A stretch of DNA of 64,000 bases. It comes from Desulfuromonadales bacterium. GTDB taxonomy: Bacteria > Desulfobacterota > Desulfuromonadia > Desulfuromonadales > JAGXHI01. The stretch covers positions 28,199 to 92,198 of the forward strand of contig JAGXHI010000045.1 of NCBI GenBank assembly GCA_024636295.1. The letters are read 5' to 3'. The notes under the pieces are model-generated. The model saw only the letters and a list, made by a program, of their open reading frames with translations. It ran no database searches and was not told the origin of the DNA. Position numbers and translations under genes: made by a program. This document shows, one piece after another, positions 17,018 through 26,072 of this stretch; positions within the stretch are counted from its first letter, which is position 1, and every line of letters starts with the position of its first letter.

Positions 17018-17478
17018 TGGTATTTTCCTTTGCCGTTCATGCCCACGCCGGAACTGGTTGTTTTTTTGGTTTTATTTCTCTCAGGGAGAAGATAGCGATG
17101 GGTCACTTCGGCCGCGAGGGCTGCAAATTCTTCCGGAAACATCGGAGGACTTGTGTAACAGGGACGTTTTCCCCGGGTCGGTGTCGTAAAGCAGAGAGTC
17201 AGGGTGATATCGAAATCCTTCAGCCAGTCCAGGGGAAATCCGTATACCGCCACTGCATCCAGCAGATTGAGAAGGCCATAGCTTTTGAGCCGCCGGATGA
17301 AATTCGGATCGATGGGAGAAACCCCTCCGAGCACCAGCTGCATTTCAGGGCAGAGCTCCCTCACCGTCTCTGCCCCAAGACGGGTCATCAAGGTGAATTC
17401 CTTCCATTCTGGATCCATCTGGAAATCCCAATGGGACAAATTATTCGGATCATTCCAGAATTTTACAGCCTCGATCAT
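16999..17478 (-). pseudogene. Rearranged fragment of a beta-xylosidase-like glycoside hydrolase
   Basis: The frame begins MIEAVKFWNDPNNLSHWDF, which resembles the acid/base region (W-N-E-P-N) of clan A glycoside hydrolases, with Asp in place of the catalytic Glu. LGGVSPIDPNFIRRL and VDAVAVYGFPLDW-like stretches follow. After WLKDF the sequence changes to DITLTLCFTTPTRGKRPCYT and FPEEFAALAAEVTHRYLLP, which looks like a more N-terminal part of such an enzyme, so the order seems rearranged. Catalytic completeness is lost and a function is unlikely. The frame overlaps the phosphatase start by 19 bases. Confidence 0.5.
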
Positions 17479-17568
17479 TCAAATACCCATCTTGGAAAAA
17501 GACCAGTTTTTTACTGACCCAAATCTAACATGAACGGCGGATGTGTCAAGGAGGAGGGACAGTCGGAA

Positions 17569-17952
17569 TCAGGGGCGCCCGAGGACGATAGGATCATCGG
17601 TGCTGATGGTCGGACTCGTCTCGCGTCTTACGAACTCCACAGGCGGATAGTTCACCACGATTTCGGCTTCGGACTCGCGGAGAATACGGACCACATCTTC
17701 GTGCCCCGGCTGGGGCAGGGAAGAGATTTCCTCGGGATAACGTCGCATATGGCTGGACGAGTTCTTTGATCCAGGGCAATACATCACTACCGTGACAAAT
17801 CGCCGGAAGACGCCGTCGGTCTGCTGCATTGGCGAATCGGTGGATATGAGCCGAGAGATCTCGAAGTGGTTGCCGCCCCGCTTGCAATGGAAGCGTTCTC
17901 CGATACGCTTGGAAGGAAAACGATGATCCGCAAAACTACCTTGGGCCGCCAC
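17569..17952 (-). pseudogene. Possible inositol-3-phosphate synthase fragment
   Basis: A 127-codon frame whose only recognisable part is HEDVVRILRESEAEIVVNYP, resembling the region of bacterial myo-inositol-1-phosphate synthases that reads VVxxLRxxxxEVxVNYLPVGSE. The rest does not align by eye and the glycine-rich NAD site is missing. It is treated as a remnant from the same decayed carbohydrate cluster as the two preceding fragments. The 90 bases between this and 17478 show nothing. Confidence 0.35.
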
Positions 17953-17965
17953 ATCCGGAGGCGAA

Positions 17966-18337
17966 ATGAAACAGACGTCCTGGATTTACAGTTGGTTTAA
18001 GATCTTTCTTTTCGGAGCGGTACTGATCGGGGCAGGATGCGCAAGCACGGAACCCAGACCGGAGCCGGTTACCGTACAAAAGATCCTTGACATGACACGA
18101 GCCGGACTCTCTTCCGAGGAAATTATTGCTGAAATCCGGAGCTCGGGAACGGTCTACAGGCTGGATGAGGCAAGGCTGACGGACTTGAAGGGTCGCGGTG
18201 TTCCTGATGACGTTCTCAATTACATGCAGAAAACCTATCAAGAAGAAAAGAGCCGTCTGAACGGACGTTCCATGACCCCGGCCGGGCCGGGCCTATTGTA
18301 TGGGGGAAAACCCTCCGACTGGCCCTACGCCAGATAA
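17966..18337 (+). CDS. Conserved small lipoprotein
   Basis: A 123-residue protein with a lipoprotein signal (lipobox IGAGC near residue 25). The mature part has the pattern [30 protein letters not shown], and [14 protein letters not shown]. The two helix-loop segments recur in many bacterial outer-membrane lipoproteins of unknown role. A GGAGG ribosome-binding site precedes the ATG. It is on the opposite strand to the decayed cluster. Confidence 0.75.
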   Translation: MKQTSWIYSWFKIFLFGAVLIGAGCASTEPRPEPVTVQKILDMTRAGLSSEEIIAEIRSSGTVYRLDEARLTDLKGRGVPDDVLNYMQKTYQEEKSRLNGRSMTPAGPGLLYGGKPSDWPYAR

Positions 18338-18339
18338 TT

Positions 18340-18381
18340 CCGCCGGGAGTCTGCACGCTTCAGGGGCGGTATTGAGCTCCC
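18340..18381 (+). promoter_or_regulatory. Possible pseudoknotted leader of the SMR exporter gene
   Basis: Two interleaved stems can form just before the start at 18408. CCGCC (18340-18344) can pair with GGCGG (18365-18369), and GGGAG (18345-18349) with CTCCC (18377-18381). The order is that of an H-type pseudoknot. It does not match the known guanidine riboswitch consensus motifs that I can recall. Confidence 0.25.
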
Positions 18382-18407
18382 GCAATTCCAAAGAGGTTCG
18401 AGCGACA

Positions 18408-18734
18408 ATGTCATGGTCCTTTCTTTTTCTCGCAGGCTGTTTTGAGGTCGTCTGGGCGATCGGACTTAAATTTTCGGATGGATTCAGCAGGCTGGCGCCT
18501 AGCCTGGTGACCATTGTCGCCATGGGGATCAGCTTTCTTTTGCTGGCCCAGGCGCTGAAGACAATTCCCGTAGGAACCGGGTATGCCGTCTGGACCGGCA
18601 TCGGAGCGGTCGGGACGGCGCTGCTGGGAATCATGGTTCTCGGTGAACCCGCAAGCCCGTGGAGAATCTCCTGCATTCTCTTGATCGTTGCCGGGATTGT
18701 GGGGCTGGGAGTATCTTCAGGATTTGAGAGCTGA
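18408..18734 (+). CDS. sugE: Small multidrug resistance family exporter, SugE/Gdx type
   Basis: A 108-residue four-helix inner-membrane protein of the SMR family. [20 protein letters not shown] (with the essential Glu in helix 1 and the G-L-K-x-S pattern), [20 protein letters not shown] and [10 protein letters not shown] place it in the SugE/Gdx branch, members of which export guanidinium or quaternary ammonium ions. The first ATG (18300) would add 36 hydrophilic residues overlapping the upstream gene and is rejected. The ribosome-binding site is weak (AAGAGGTT). Confidence 0.88.
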   Translation: MSWSFLFLAGCFEVVWAIGLKFSDGFSRLAPSLVTIVAMGISFLLLAQALKTIPVGTGYAVWTGIGAVGTALLGIMVLGEPASPWRISCILLIVAGIVGLGVSSGFES

Positions 18735-18796
18735 AGCTTCCAGGGAATCAGGTGGTACAGGATTATAAAAACAGACTTGAGAAAATGGAGGACGAA

Positions 18797-19051
18797 ATGG
18801 CAAAGAAACACGGACCCACCATCAAAGATGACGAGCAGTATGAAGAACTTCGGAAGCAGGGAATGAGCAAGGAAAAGGCGGCTCGTATTGCCAATACCCC
18901 AAGGAAGGAAGCCGCAAAAAAAGGTGGTGAATCGGCAAAATATGAGGAGTGGAACAAGGATGAATTATATCAGAAGGCGAAGGAGGTCGGGATCGAAGGA
19001 CGCTCCAATATGAAAAAGGAGGAATTGATCGATGCCCTCCGGCACCATTGA
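18797..19051 (+). CDS. DUF7218/Rho-N-like small basic protein
   Basis: An 84-residue cytoplasmic protein. The N-terminal half matches a conserved pattern (KKHGPTIKDDEQYEELRKQG, MSKEKAARIANTP) common in small bacterial proteins. The C-terminal half is a Rho termination factor N-domain/SAP-like helix-turn-helix (WNKDELYQKAKEVGI and MKKEELIDALR), which suggests binding to nucleic acid. GGAGG lies five bases before the ATG. Function is unknown. Confidence 0.75.
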   Translation: MAKKHGPTIKDDEQYEELRKQGMSKEKAARIANTPRKEAAKKGGESAKYEEWNKDELYQKAKEVGIEGRSNMKKEELIDALRHH

Positions 19052-19072
19052 AAACTGCTGGAGTGATTGTTC

Positions 19073-19639
19073 TCAACCCTGGAAATGATCCGCAAGTATC
19101 CGGATTCCGATGAGGATCAGAAGTACGCCCCCGAAGATTTCCACCTTCTTGCCCCAGAGGGCGCCGATTTTGCTGCCCAGCAGCATTCCTGCCACCGTAA
19201 GGGCGGCGCATACGATTCCGATCAGAAGGGCGGGAGCCCAGATTGCAACTCCGAGGGCGGCCAGGGAAAGTCCGACCGCAAGCGCGTCGATGCTGGTGGC
19301 CACCGACAGGACCAGCAATGTCCAACCCCGGGTCGGGTCCGAAGGTCGTTTAGCCCCCGGAGCGTTATTTGAACCCGCCTCGCGGATCATTCGCACTCCG
19401 ACCAGCACCAGAAGGACGAAAGCCACCCAGTGGTCAAAGGCGGAAATCCATCGATGGATGCTCATCCCCGCCAGCCATCCAAGCACCGGCATCAGTGCCT
19501 GAAAAAGACCGAAATGGAAACCGAGGCGAAAAAGGTGCCTGGGCGTCACCGAAGTGAGTGTTATTCCCGCTCCCAATGCCACCGCAAAGGCATCCATTGC
19601 CAGAGCGACCGCAATTCCCAACAGTGTCGGCCATCCCAT
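19073..19639 (-). CDS. mntP: Manganese efflux pump MntP
   Basis: A 188-residue six-helix inner-membrane protein. The duplicated DAFAVALGAG and SIDALAVGLSLA motifs with membrane Asp residues and the family start (WPTLLGIAVALAMDAFAVA) identify MntP, which exports Mn2+. The ATG at 19639 has GAGGAAGG in front; the longer frame to 19699 adds 20 residues across it. I see no yybP-ykoY manganese riboswitch upstream. It is convergent with the Rho-N-like gene. Confidence 0.92.
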   Translation of the reverse strand: MGWPTLLGIAVALAMDAFAVALGAGITLTSVTPRHLFRLGFHFGLFQALMPVLGWLAGMSIHRWISAFDHWVAFVLLVLVGVRMIREAGSNNAPGAKRPSDPTRGWTLLVLSVATSIDALAVGLSLAALGVAIWAPALLIGIVCAALTVAGMLLGSKIGALWGKKVEIFGGVLLILIGIRILADHFQG

Positions 19640-19895
19640 CCGAAATTCCTTCCTCTTAACCCGGAGCATTTTCCCGTTGCCCACTGAAAATGTCAACATT
19701 CAATCCGGTGGACCCCCGGTGAGAGTCGAAGAGGCTTGCCAAAAGTCCCACGTAAAGTATAGGATGGGAGTTCGGTTGAGGAGCGGTTCTTCTCTCAGCA
19801 GCTTCATTCGCGGTGGTGTGAAAATTTTCCGCGGATGTTTATAGCGAAAATGCATAAAGGGTATCCTGGAAGGGAAAAATAGAAGGGAAAAATCC

Positions 19896-20684
19896 ATGAG
19901 AATGATTCTTATAACCCTGATCTTCGTCCTCCTCGCTTTTACCGGGGTTCATGCCTTTACTCCCGAAGGGTGCGGCACCGGTAAGTGCACCGATTGTCAC
20001 AGCCTTTCAGTAGAAGAAGCAGGTGGTCTTCTGGAGAAGGGCGTGGACAAGGTCCTCAGTGTCGGATCTTCCGAGGTGCCTGGTCTGTGGCTGGTCGAAG
20101 TGGAAAAGGCAGGACAAAAGTTTCCCATCTATCTCGACTATTCCAAGTCGTACGTTATTGCCGGCAATGTGATCCGGCTTCAGGACAACGAAAATATCAC
20201 CGCCCGGGAAAAGGCGCGCCTGAACAGAGTGGACGTTTCAAAAATTCCCTTGGAGGATGCCCTGCTGGTGGGGAGTCCTCAAGCCTCCACCAAAGCGATC
20301 GTATTTACAGATCCCGAATGTCCTTTCTGCAAACGGCTTCACCATGAGCTGAAGGAAGTCGTGAGGCGGGATTCCGGGATCGCATTTCTGATCAAGCTCT
20401 TTCCCTTGGAAAGGCATCCCAACGCCTACCCGATTTCAAAAAGTATCGTGTGCAATGATTCCCTCCAGATGCTGGAGGACAGCTTCGAAGGGAAGCCCGT
20501 CCCTCCGCCGCTTTGCAAAACCGATGCGATCGATGAAAATATCGCCCTGGCGGCCGAATTGGGGATTCAATCCACCCCGACGCTGATCCTGCCCGATGGG
20601 ACGGTTCTTCCCGGATATAAAAAGGCGGATGACCTGCTGACCGTTCTCGGTTCCCGAAACTCGCCGGCCACTGCGGGCAAATAA
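19896..20684 (+). CDS. DsbC-like periplasmic thioredoxin-fold protein
   Basis: A 262-residue exported protein (signal MRMILITLIFVLLAFTGVHA). The C-terminal half is a DsbC/DsbG-type thioredoxin domain with active site CPFC (142-145; TDPECPFCKRLHHEL) and the cis-Pro (IQSTPTLILPDG). Two further Cys (IVCNDS, PPLCKT) match the structural pair of DsbC. The N-terminal half contains CTDCH (31-35), which fits a c-type haem site. Homologous Geobacter-type proteins have a similar N-terminal region. It should be a disulfide isomerase or a thiol reductase in cytochrome maturation. GAAGGG precedes the start. Confidence 0.82.
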   Translation: MRMILITLIFVLLAFTGVHAFTPEGCGTGKCTDCHSLSVEEAGGLLEKGVDKVLSVGSSEVPGLWLVEVEKAGQKFPIYLDYSKSYVIAGNVIRLQDNENITAREKARLNRVDVSKIPLEDALLVGSPQASTKAIVFTDPECPFCKRLHHELKEVVRRDSGIAFLIKLFPLERHPNAYPISKSIVCNDSLQMLEDSFEGKPVPPPLCKTDAIDENIALAAELGIQSTPTLILPDGTVLPGYKKADDLLTVLGSRNSPATAGK

Positions 20685-20750
20685 CTTGCTTTCATGGCGG
20701 AGATCTGCTAAATCTTCGCTGATTTAAGTATATAAGGGAGGAAAATCCTG

Positions 20751-21518
20751 ATGAAGTTGATGGAAGGGAAACGCGGTCTTATTTTCGGTCTGGCCAACGA
20801 GATGAGTATCGCGTGGGGGATTGCAAAAGAATTGAAAGCACAGGGCGCGGAACTTGGGTTTACCTATCTGAACGAAGCCCTTGAAAGACGGGTGCGCCCC
20901 CTGGCTGAAAGTCTGGGTGCGGATCTGATCGTCCCCTGCGATGTGGCCAGCGACGAAGATATCGAAAGAACCTTTGATGCCGCGAGGGAGCGCTGGGGAG
21001 AGCTGGATTTTGTGGTTCATTCCGTTGCCTTCGCAAATCGGGAAGATCTGAAGATTCCGTTCAGTCAGACCAGCCGCGACGGATTCAAACTTGCCCTGGA
21101 CATCAGCGCCTATTCGCTCGTGGCAGTCGCCCGCAGGGCGATCCCCCTGATGAAAGAGGGCGGCAGCATCGTTTCCATGACCTACCTGGGATCGCAGCGG
21201 GTGATTCCAAACTACAATGTCATGGGGGTGGCAAAAGCCGCTCTGGAGGCTTCTGTACGATATCTGGCCGCTGAACTGGGGGAGCAGAATATCCGGGTCA
21301 ACGCCGTTTCCGCCGGACCCATCAAAACCCTGGCCGCTTCCGGCATTGCCAATTTCAGAGAGAAACTGAAGCTGATGGACGAGCGCAGCCCCATGCGACG
21401 CTGTATTTCACAAGAAGAGGTCGGAAAATCCGTCCTGTACCTGCTGTCCGATCTTGCCAGCGGTGTGACAGGGGAGATTCATTACGTGGATGGCGGGTAT
21501 AATATACAAGGGGCCTGA
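20751..21518 (+). CDS. fabI: Enoyl-[acyl-carrier-protein] reductase (NADH)
   Basis: A 255-residue short-chain dehydrogenase-type enoyl-ACP reductase, which completes the elongation cycle of fatty acid synthesis. Family marks are MKLMEGKRGLIFGLANEMSI (cofactor site), LDFVVHSVAFANREDL, and the YNVMGVAKAALEASVRY segment with Tyr and Lys six residues apart as in FabI, followed by NAVSAGPIKTLAASGI. A strong GGGAGG precedes the start. A terminator follows within 50 bases. Confidence 0.96.
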   Translation: MKLMEGKRGLIFGLANEMSIAWGIAKELKAQGAELGFTYLNEALERRVRPLAESLGADLIVPCDVASDEDIERTFDAARERWGELDFVVHSVAFANREDLKIPFSQTSRDGFKLALDISAYSLVAVARRAIPLMKEGGSIVSMTYLGSQRVIPNYNVMGVAKAALEASVRYLAAELGEQNIRVNAVSAGPIKTLAASGIANFREKLKLMDERSPMRRCISQEEVGKSVLYLLSDLASGVTGEIHYVDGGYNIQGA

Positions 21519-21543
21519 TTTCTCTTCATCCATAATGCACCGA

Positions 21544-21571
21544 AGAGGGCCTCGCAGGCCCTCTTTTTTTT
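21544..21571 (+). terminator. Rho-independent terminator of fabI
   Basis: Perfect 9-bp stem AGAGGGCCT/AGGCCCTCT with a 3-base loop, followed by eight T. Confidence 0.92.
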
Positions 21572-21587
21572 CCCAAAGGGGAAGGAT

Positions 21588-23231
21588 TTGATTCACGGAA
21601 ATACCACGGGATTAAAGCCCAGTCAGCTTCAGGCGCTGGAGCGCATCTACCGCCGCCGAATTCCCTCCGATCAGGTTATCACTCCCGAACTGGCGCGATT
21701 CATTGCTGAGCGTTCACACGATCTGCGGCGTCAGGTGGGCATTATCGCCGATCGCCAGGGGACGGTTCGGTATGTGATCGTGGGGGATGACCGGGAAATA
21801 GTGATTCCCGATCTTTCGAATTACGGTCTGGGGCGCAGCGGCTTGCGGGGGCTGAGATGTATCCATACGCATTTAAAAGGGGAGACCCTTTCCCGGGACG
21901 ATCTCAACGATCTGGCCCTGCTTCGGCTCGATATGATGGTGGCCCTCACCCTGGATAAGGATGGGCAGCCCGAGAAAATCCATTATGCGCACATTCTCCC
22001 TCACAACCCCGAGGGAAGGAGCGTCGAGGTTCTTGAGAATCCGTCCATCCACGGATTCGATCTGAACCTTGCATTCTTTCTCCGGTCTCTCGAAGCGGAG
22101 CTGGAGCAGAAAGCCGCGGAGACCGTCGATCTTTCCGACGGACGAGAGAGGGCGATTCTTATCTCCGCGAGCACCGAGCCCTGGCAGGAGACCGCGGATT
22201 CCCTGGATGAGCTGTCCGAGCTTGCCCGAACAGCCGATGTGCTGGTGCTGGACAGGGTGGTGCAGCGCCCACGCCGACTGAATCCCAAATACCTCATGGG
22301 AGAGGGCAAAATCAAGGAAGTGATTATCCGTGCCCTGCAGGAGAGGGCTACCCTGCTGATCTTTGATCAGGAGCTTTCCCCGGCTCAGGTGCGGGCCATC
22401 TCCGAGATCACAGAGATGAAGGTCATCGACCGCACCCAGCTGATTCTGGATATTTTCGCCCGGCGGGCCCACACCCGGGACGGAAAGGTTCAGGTGGAGC
22501 TTGCTCAGCTGAAATATATTCTGCCCAGGCTGACCGGTCGGGGGATCGCCTTTTCTCGACTGATGGGAGGTATCGGCGGACGCGGGCCGGGAGAAACCAA
22601 GCTCGAAATCGATCGACGGCGCATCCGCGACCGGATTACCCGACTGGAGAACGAACTCAAGTCCCTCTCGCGTGGCCGCCTGCAGCGGCGTCAGCGCCGA
22701 ATCCGTGCGGGAGTGCCCATTGCATCCATCGTCGGATATACCAATGCCGGAAAATCGACCTTGCTCAACGCCCTGACCCAGAGCAAGGTCCTGACGGAAG
22801 ACCTGCTTTTCGCCACCCTGGATACGGCCACTCGCCGCCTGAGGTTTCCCCAGGAGCGGGAGGTCATCATTACCGATACAGTTGGTTTCATTCGGAAACT
22901 CCCGAAAAGCCTCCTCGGAGCATTCAAGGCGACTCTGGAGGAGCTGGAAGACGCCGATCTGCTTTTGCACGTCGTTGATCTCTCCAATCCGCGATTCGAA
23001 GAACAAATCCGGGCGGTCGAGCGCGTCCTGGACGATCTAGATCTGAACCGAATTCCCCGACTGCTTATTTTCAACAAGATCGACATGGTGCCGGAGGCGG
23101 AAGTCTCCGCATTCCGCCGTCGATTCGAAGCCGTTCCCGTCAGCGCCAGAAACCGTCGAACCTTTGCTCAGCTGCTCTCCGAGCTTGAACGACGCCTCTG
23201 GCCCCATCAAGCAGAAACCCTTGACATGTAA
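21588..23231 (+). CDS. hflX: Ribosome-associated GTPase HflX
   Basis: A 547-residue HflX-family GTPase. It has an N-terminal ND1 domain, the helical ND2 (LTGRGIAFSRLMGGIGGRGPG, a hallmark of HflX), and a TRAFAC GTPase domain with G1 GYTNAGKSTLLNAL, G3 DTVGFI and G4 FNKID. HflX splits stalled ribosomes. The N-terminal ~170 residues are longer than in E. coli, as in many deltaproteobacteria. The frame starts with TTG after AGGGGAAGGA; no ATG is available near the start. Confidence 0.94.
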   Translation: MIHGNTTGLKPSQLQALERIYRRRIPSDQVITPELARFIAERSHDLRRQVGIIADRQGTVRYVIVGDDREIVIPDLSNYGLGRSGLRGLRCIHTHLKGETLSRDDLNDLALLRLDMMVALTLDKDGQPEKIHYAHILPHNPEGRSVEVLENPSIHGFDLNLAFFLRSLEAELEQKAAETVDLSDGRERAILISASTEPWQETADSLDELSELARTADVLVLDRVVQRPRRLNPKYLMGEGKIKEVIIRALQERATLLIFDQELSPAQVRAISEITEMKVIDRTQLILDIFARRAHTRDGKVQVELAQLKYILPRLTGRGIAFSRLMGGIGGRGPGETKLEIDRRRIRDRITRLENELKSLSRGRLQRRQRRIRAGVPIASIVGYTNAGKSTLLNALTQSKVLTEDLLFATLDTATRRLRFPQEREVIITDTVGFIRKLPKSLLGAFKATLEELEDADLLLHVVDLSNPRFEEQIRAVERVLDDLDLNRIPRLLIFNKIDMVPEAEVSAFRRRFEAVPVSARNRRTFAQLLSELERRLWPHQAETLDM

Positions 23232-23288
23232 GCTTTTTTTGTTTAGCCTTGGGAGTCATTGAATGCATTTTTTTCAGGAGGATTTTTG

Positions 23289-25208
23289 ATGAAATGGCGG
23301 TTTTTGCTGGTGTTGCCATTAGTGGGAGGGTGCGCATTACACAACGGCCCCGTTCCTTCCGTTCCAGTTTCTGAAACTGTTCCATCCCGCATCGAATCCA
23401 AAGTGCTCGAATCCGACGCTGCAGCCGCCGATTCCCTCCCTGCAATTCTTCCCTCGGGACGGGTGCTCTGGTCGCTTCAAACCGGTTTATTTTTTCCCGA
23501 AACCCTTCATGCATACAGTCTCCTGAGTGAAATCGATTCACTGCCCCTTGATCCCGAGGCGTTGAGCGAGGACCTTCCTGATCCGGAAACGCTCGATGAC
23601 AATCGGGTGCTTTCAGGTGTCGGCGTGAATCCGCCGGAAGATGAAGGCAAGACGATCGTCCCCCCCGCTGTTACATACGATTTCCCCGTGGTGGAGAATG
23701 AAAAAGTTCGTTACTTCATCGACTATTTCACCGGACCGGCACGCAAGACCTTTACCCGCTGGATGGAGAGATCGGGGCGATACCTGCCGATGATGAAAAC
23801 GATTTTCGAGGAGGAAGGGCTGCCCCAGGACCTCGTTTATCTGGCCATGGTGGAGTCGGGTTTCAATCCCAGGGCTTACAGCTGGGCTCATGCCGTTGGT
23901 CCCTGGCAGTTTATTGCGAGCACCGGAACCATGTACGGCCTCGAAAGCGACTGGTGGCGGGATGAGCGTCGGGATTTTGAAAAATCCACCCGTGCCGCCG
24001 CCCGTTTTCTCAAGCAGCTTTACGTCACCTGGGACGACTGGTATCTGGCGGTGGCATCCTACAACGCCGGCGCCGGGAAAATCTCCCGTGCCATAAAAAT
24101 GTACAACACCCGGGATTTCTGGGAACTGAGCCGTGGTCGCTATCTGCAGACGGAAACCAAGAATTACGTCCCCAAACTGCTGGCGGTTCTGCTGATCGCC
24201 AAAAATCTGGAAGATTACGGATTTCACGACCTCGAATATCATTCGCCTCTTTCTTACGAAGTAGTGGAGGTCCCCACTTCCACCGATCTCGAGCTGGTAG
24301 CCAAACTCTGCGAAATTGATTACGAAGAAATCAAGGATCTGAATCCGGAACTTCTGCGCTGGTGCACTCCGCCGGGAGTCCGGAATTATCCGGTGCGGAT
24401 TCCGGCGGAAAAAAAGGATATCTTTGAAGAAAAATACTCCCTTGTTCCTGAAACAGAGCGCGCCAATTACCTTCGGCACCGGATTCGAAGCGGCGATACC
24501 TTGCTGGGATTGGCCCATAAATACAATGTGCGGGTTCAGGATATCAAATCACTGAACAACATCCGGAATCCAAAGGCCCTGCGAATCGGCGCCAATCTGA
24601 TTCTTCCTCGCAAGGAAGGACTCAGCAGCAAGCCTCTTGATGAATTGCGCGACGATTATGATCGGACGCGGCGTCGCACATATACGGTTCGCGGGGGAGA
24701 CAGCCTCTGGTCCATCGGACGTAAATTCAGTATAAGCGAAAAGCAGTTGCGCGTCTGGAATAAGCTGGGTTGGAGCAACACCATCCGTCCGGGCCAGGTC
24801 CTCGCCGTATCTCAAAAGGGCGCCCCGTCACAGTCGCGCGCAACGTCGACGGCAAAGACCGGAAAGTCCGCCGTTGAGACCAGTTATAAGGTTCGCTCGG
24901 GAGATAATCTGTGGAAAATCGCCCGAGCCCATGGAGTCGGTGTCGACCAGCTTCGCAGCTGGAACAATTTGTCCACGAAGCACGTCCTGCAGCCTGGGGA
25001 CAGGCTAAAAATCAAGGGAACGGCCTCTTCCGAAGACGTTCGGAAGATTGTTCACCAGGTCCGATCGGGCGACACGCTTTGGGATATCGGCCGGCATTAC
25101 GATGTGAGAGCCCGCGAAATCATGGACTGGAACAATCTTGCGGAAAACCACATTCTCCGCCCCGGCGAGCGGTTGACCATCCTGGTCCCTTCCGGCCAGA
25201 AAAGCTGA
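23289..25208 (+). CDS. mltD: Lytic murein transglycosylase D-like lipoprotein with four LysM repeats
   Basis: A 639-residue lipoprotein (lipobox LVGGC). The SLT domain lies at about residues 165-310 with the catalytic Glu189 (YLAMVESGFNPRAYSWAHA) and VASYNAGAGK. Four LysM domains follow, at about 395, 465, 535 and 592, each starting with the R-x-G-D-(T/S/N)-L pattern. It cleaves glycan strands in the periplasm and anchors to murein. The start with AGGAGG upstream (23289) is preferred over one 30 bases earlier. Confidence 0.94.
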   Translation: MKWRFLLVLPLVGGCALHNGPVPSVPVSETVPSRIESKVLESDAAAADSLPAILPSGRVLWSLQTGLFFPETLHAYSLLSEIDSLPLDPEALSEDLPDPETLDDNRVLSGVGVNPPEDEGKTIVPPAVTYDFPVVENEKVRYFIDYFTGPARKTFTRWMERSGRYLPMMKTIFEEEGLPQDLVYLAMVESGFNPRAYSWAHAVGPWQFIASTGTMYGLESDWWRDERRDFEKSTRAAARFLKQLYVTWDDWYLAVASYNAGAGKISRAIKMYNTRDFWELSRGRYLQTETKNYVPKLLAVLLIAKNLEDYGFHDLEYHSPLSYEVVEVPTSTDLELVAKLCEIDYEEIKDLNPELLRWCTPPGVRNYPVRIPAEKKDIFEEKYSLVPETERANYLRHRIRSGDTLLGLAHKYNVRVQDIKSLNNIRNPKALRIGANLILPRKEGLSSKPLDELRDDYDRTRRRTYTVRGGDSLWSIGRKFSISEKQLRVWNKLGWSNTIRPGQVLAVSQKGAPSQSRATSTAKTGKSAVETSYKVRSGDNLWKIARAHGVGVDQLRSWNNLSTKHVLQPGDRLKIKGTASSEDVRKIVHQVRSGDTLWDIGRHYDVRAREIMDWNNLAENHILRPGERLTILVPSGQKS

Positions 25209-25344
25209 GACCGCCGCATCTTGATTCCCTCGTTCGCGGCCTCCCATATCTTTTTCGGAGGAGGGCGGACGGGGTTTACTTTTGATAAGGACGTTGGTAG
25301 ACTCACCACGTTTTTAAATCTGCCGAAAGGACTGCACCCCCCGC

Positions 25345-26070
25345 ATGTACAACCTGCTCATTTCACTGGTATTTTCCACGATCGTCGCACTCTTGGTCGA
25401 GTTCTTCACGGATTGGAATTTCTGGATTCCTTCGGCAATCGGACTTGTAGTCTTTACGGCGACTTACATTCTGCTTATTCGCCTGATCATGAAAAAGGTC
25501 TCGGCTCTGATGGAAACCGCTCAGCGGGATATCCAGGCGGGCCGTACTGAGAAGGCGGTTCAGAACCTGAAAAGCGGATTTCGGTATGCACGCTGGCAGT
25601 TTTACATCCGAGGACAGATCAACGCCCAGATCGGCATGATTCTTTATCTGAAGAGAGATTTCGCAGCGGCCATGGAATACCTGCAGAAGGGATTCGTCCG
25701 CCACTGGGTGGCCATGGGAATGCTCGGAGTCTCCTACATGAAACGCAACAAGCCGGCCAAAATGATCGAAACGTTCGATAAGGCAACAGCGGCCAACAAG
25801 AAGGAACCCATGTTGTGGAATTTGTACGCCTTCTGCCTCGAGCGTATTGGTGAGCGGGATAAAGCCGTTCAGGTTCTGGAAAAAGGGTTGAAAAAGACCG
25901 GGGGGGATGAACGGCTTCAGGCAAATCTGGAAGCCCTGAATACGGGCCGGAAAATGAAGATGAAGGGCTACGGGGACCTCTGGTATCAGTTCCATCTGGA
26001 GAAACCCGGTGCTCTTCTTAAACAGCAAACCCGTGCCGTTCAGGGGCGGCGCAAGATCGTTCGTAGATAA
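25345..26070 (+). CDS. Membrane-anchored TPR-repeat protein
   Basis: A 241-residue protein. Two N-terminal membrane helices (about 4-20 and 25-48) precede a cytoplasmic region of TPR-like helical repeats (QRDIQAGRTEKAVQNLKSGF, YLKRDFAAAMEYLQKGFV, LERIGERDKAVQVLEKGL). The family is conserved in Desulfuromonadales, as far as I can judge, without known function. It forms a pair with the next gene, only two bases downstream. Confidence 0.75.
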   Translation: MYNLLISLVFSTIVALLVEFFTDWNFWIPSAIGLVVFTATYILLIRLIMKKVSALMETAQRDIQAGRTEKAVQNLKSGFRYARWQFYIRGQINAQIGMILYLKRDFAAAMEYLQKGFVRHWVAMGMLGVSYMKRNKPAKMIETFDKATAANKKEPMLWNLYAFCLERIGERDKAVQVLEKGLKKTGGDERLQANLEALNTGRKMKMKGYGDLWYQFHLEKPGALLKQQTRAVQGRRKIVRR

Positions 26071-26072
26071 CG

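Noticed and set aside
18338..18407. Guanidine riboswitch (ykkC classes) before sugE
   Set aside because: The conserved ACGR-loop hairpins of class II and the GGACGAGG-type core of class III are not present, and the leader is too short for class I.
19640..19895. yybP-ykoY manganese riboswitch before mntP
   Set aside because: No matching conserved loops in the upstream sequence.
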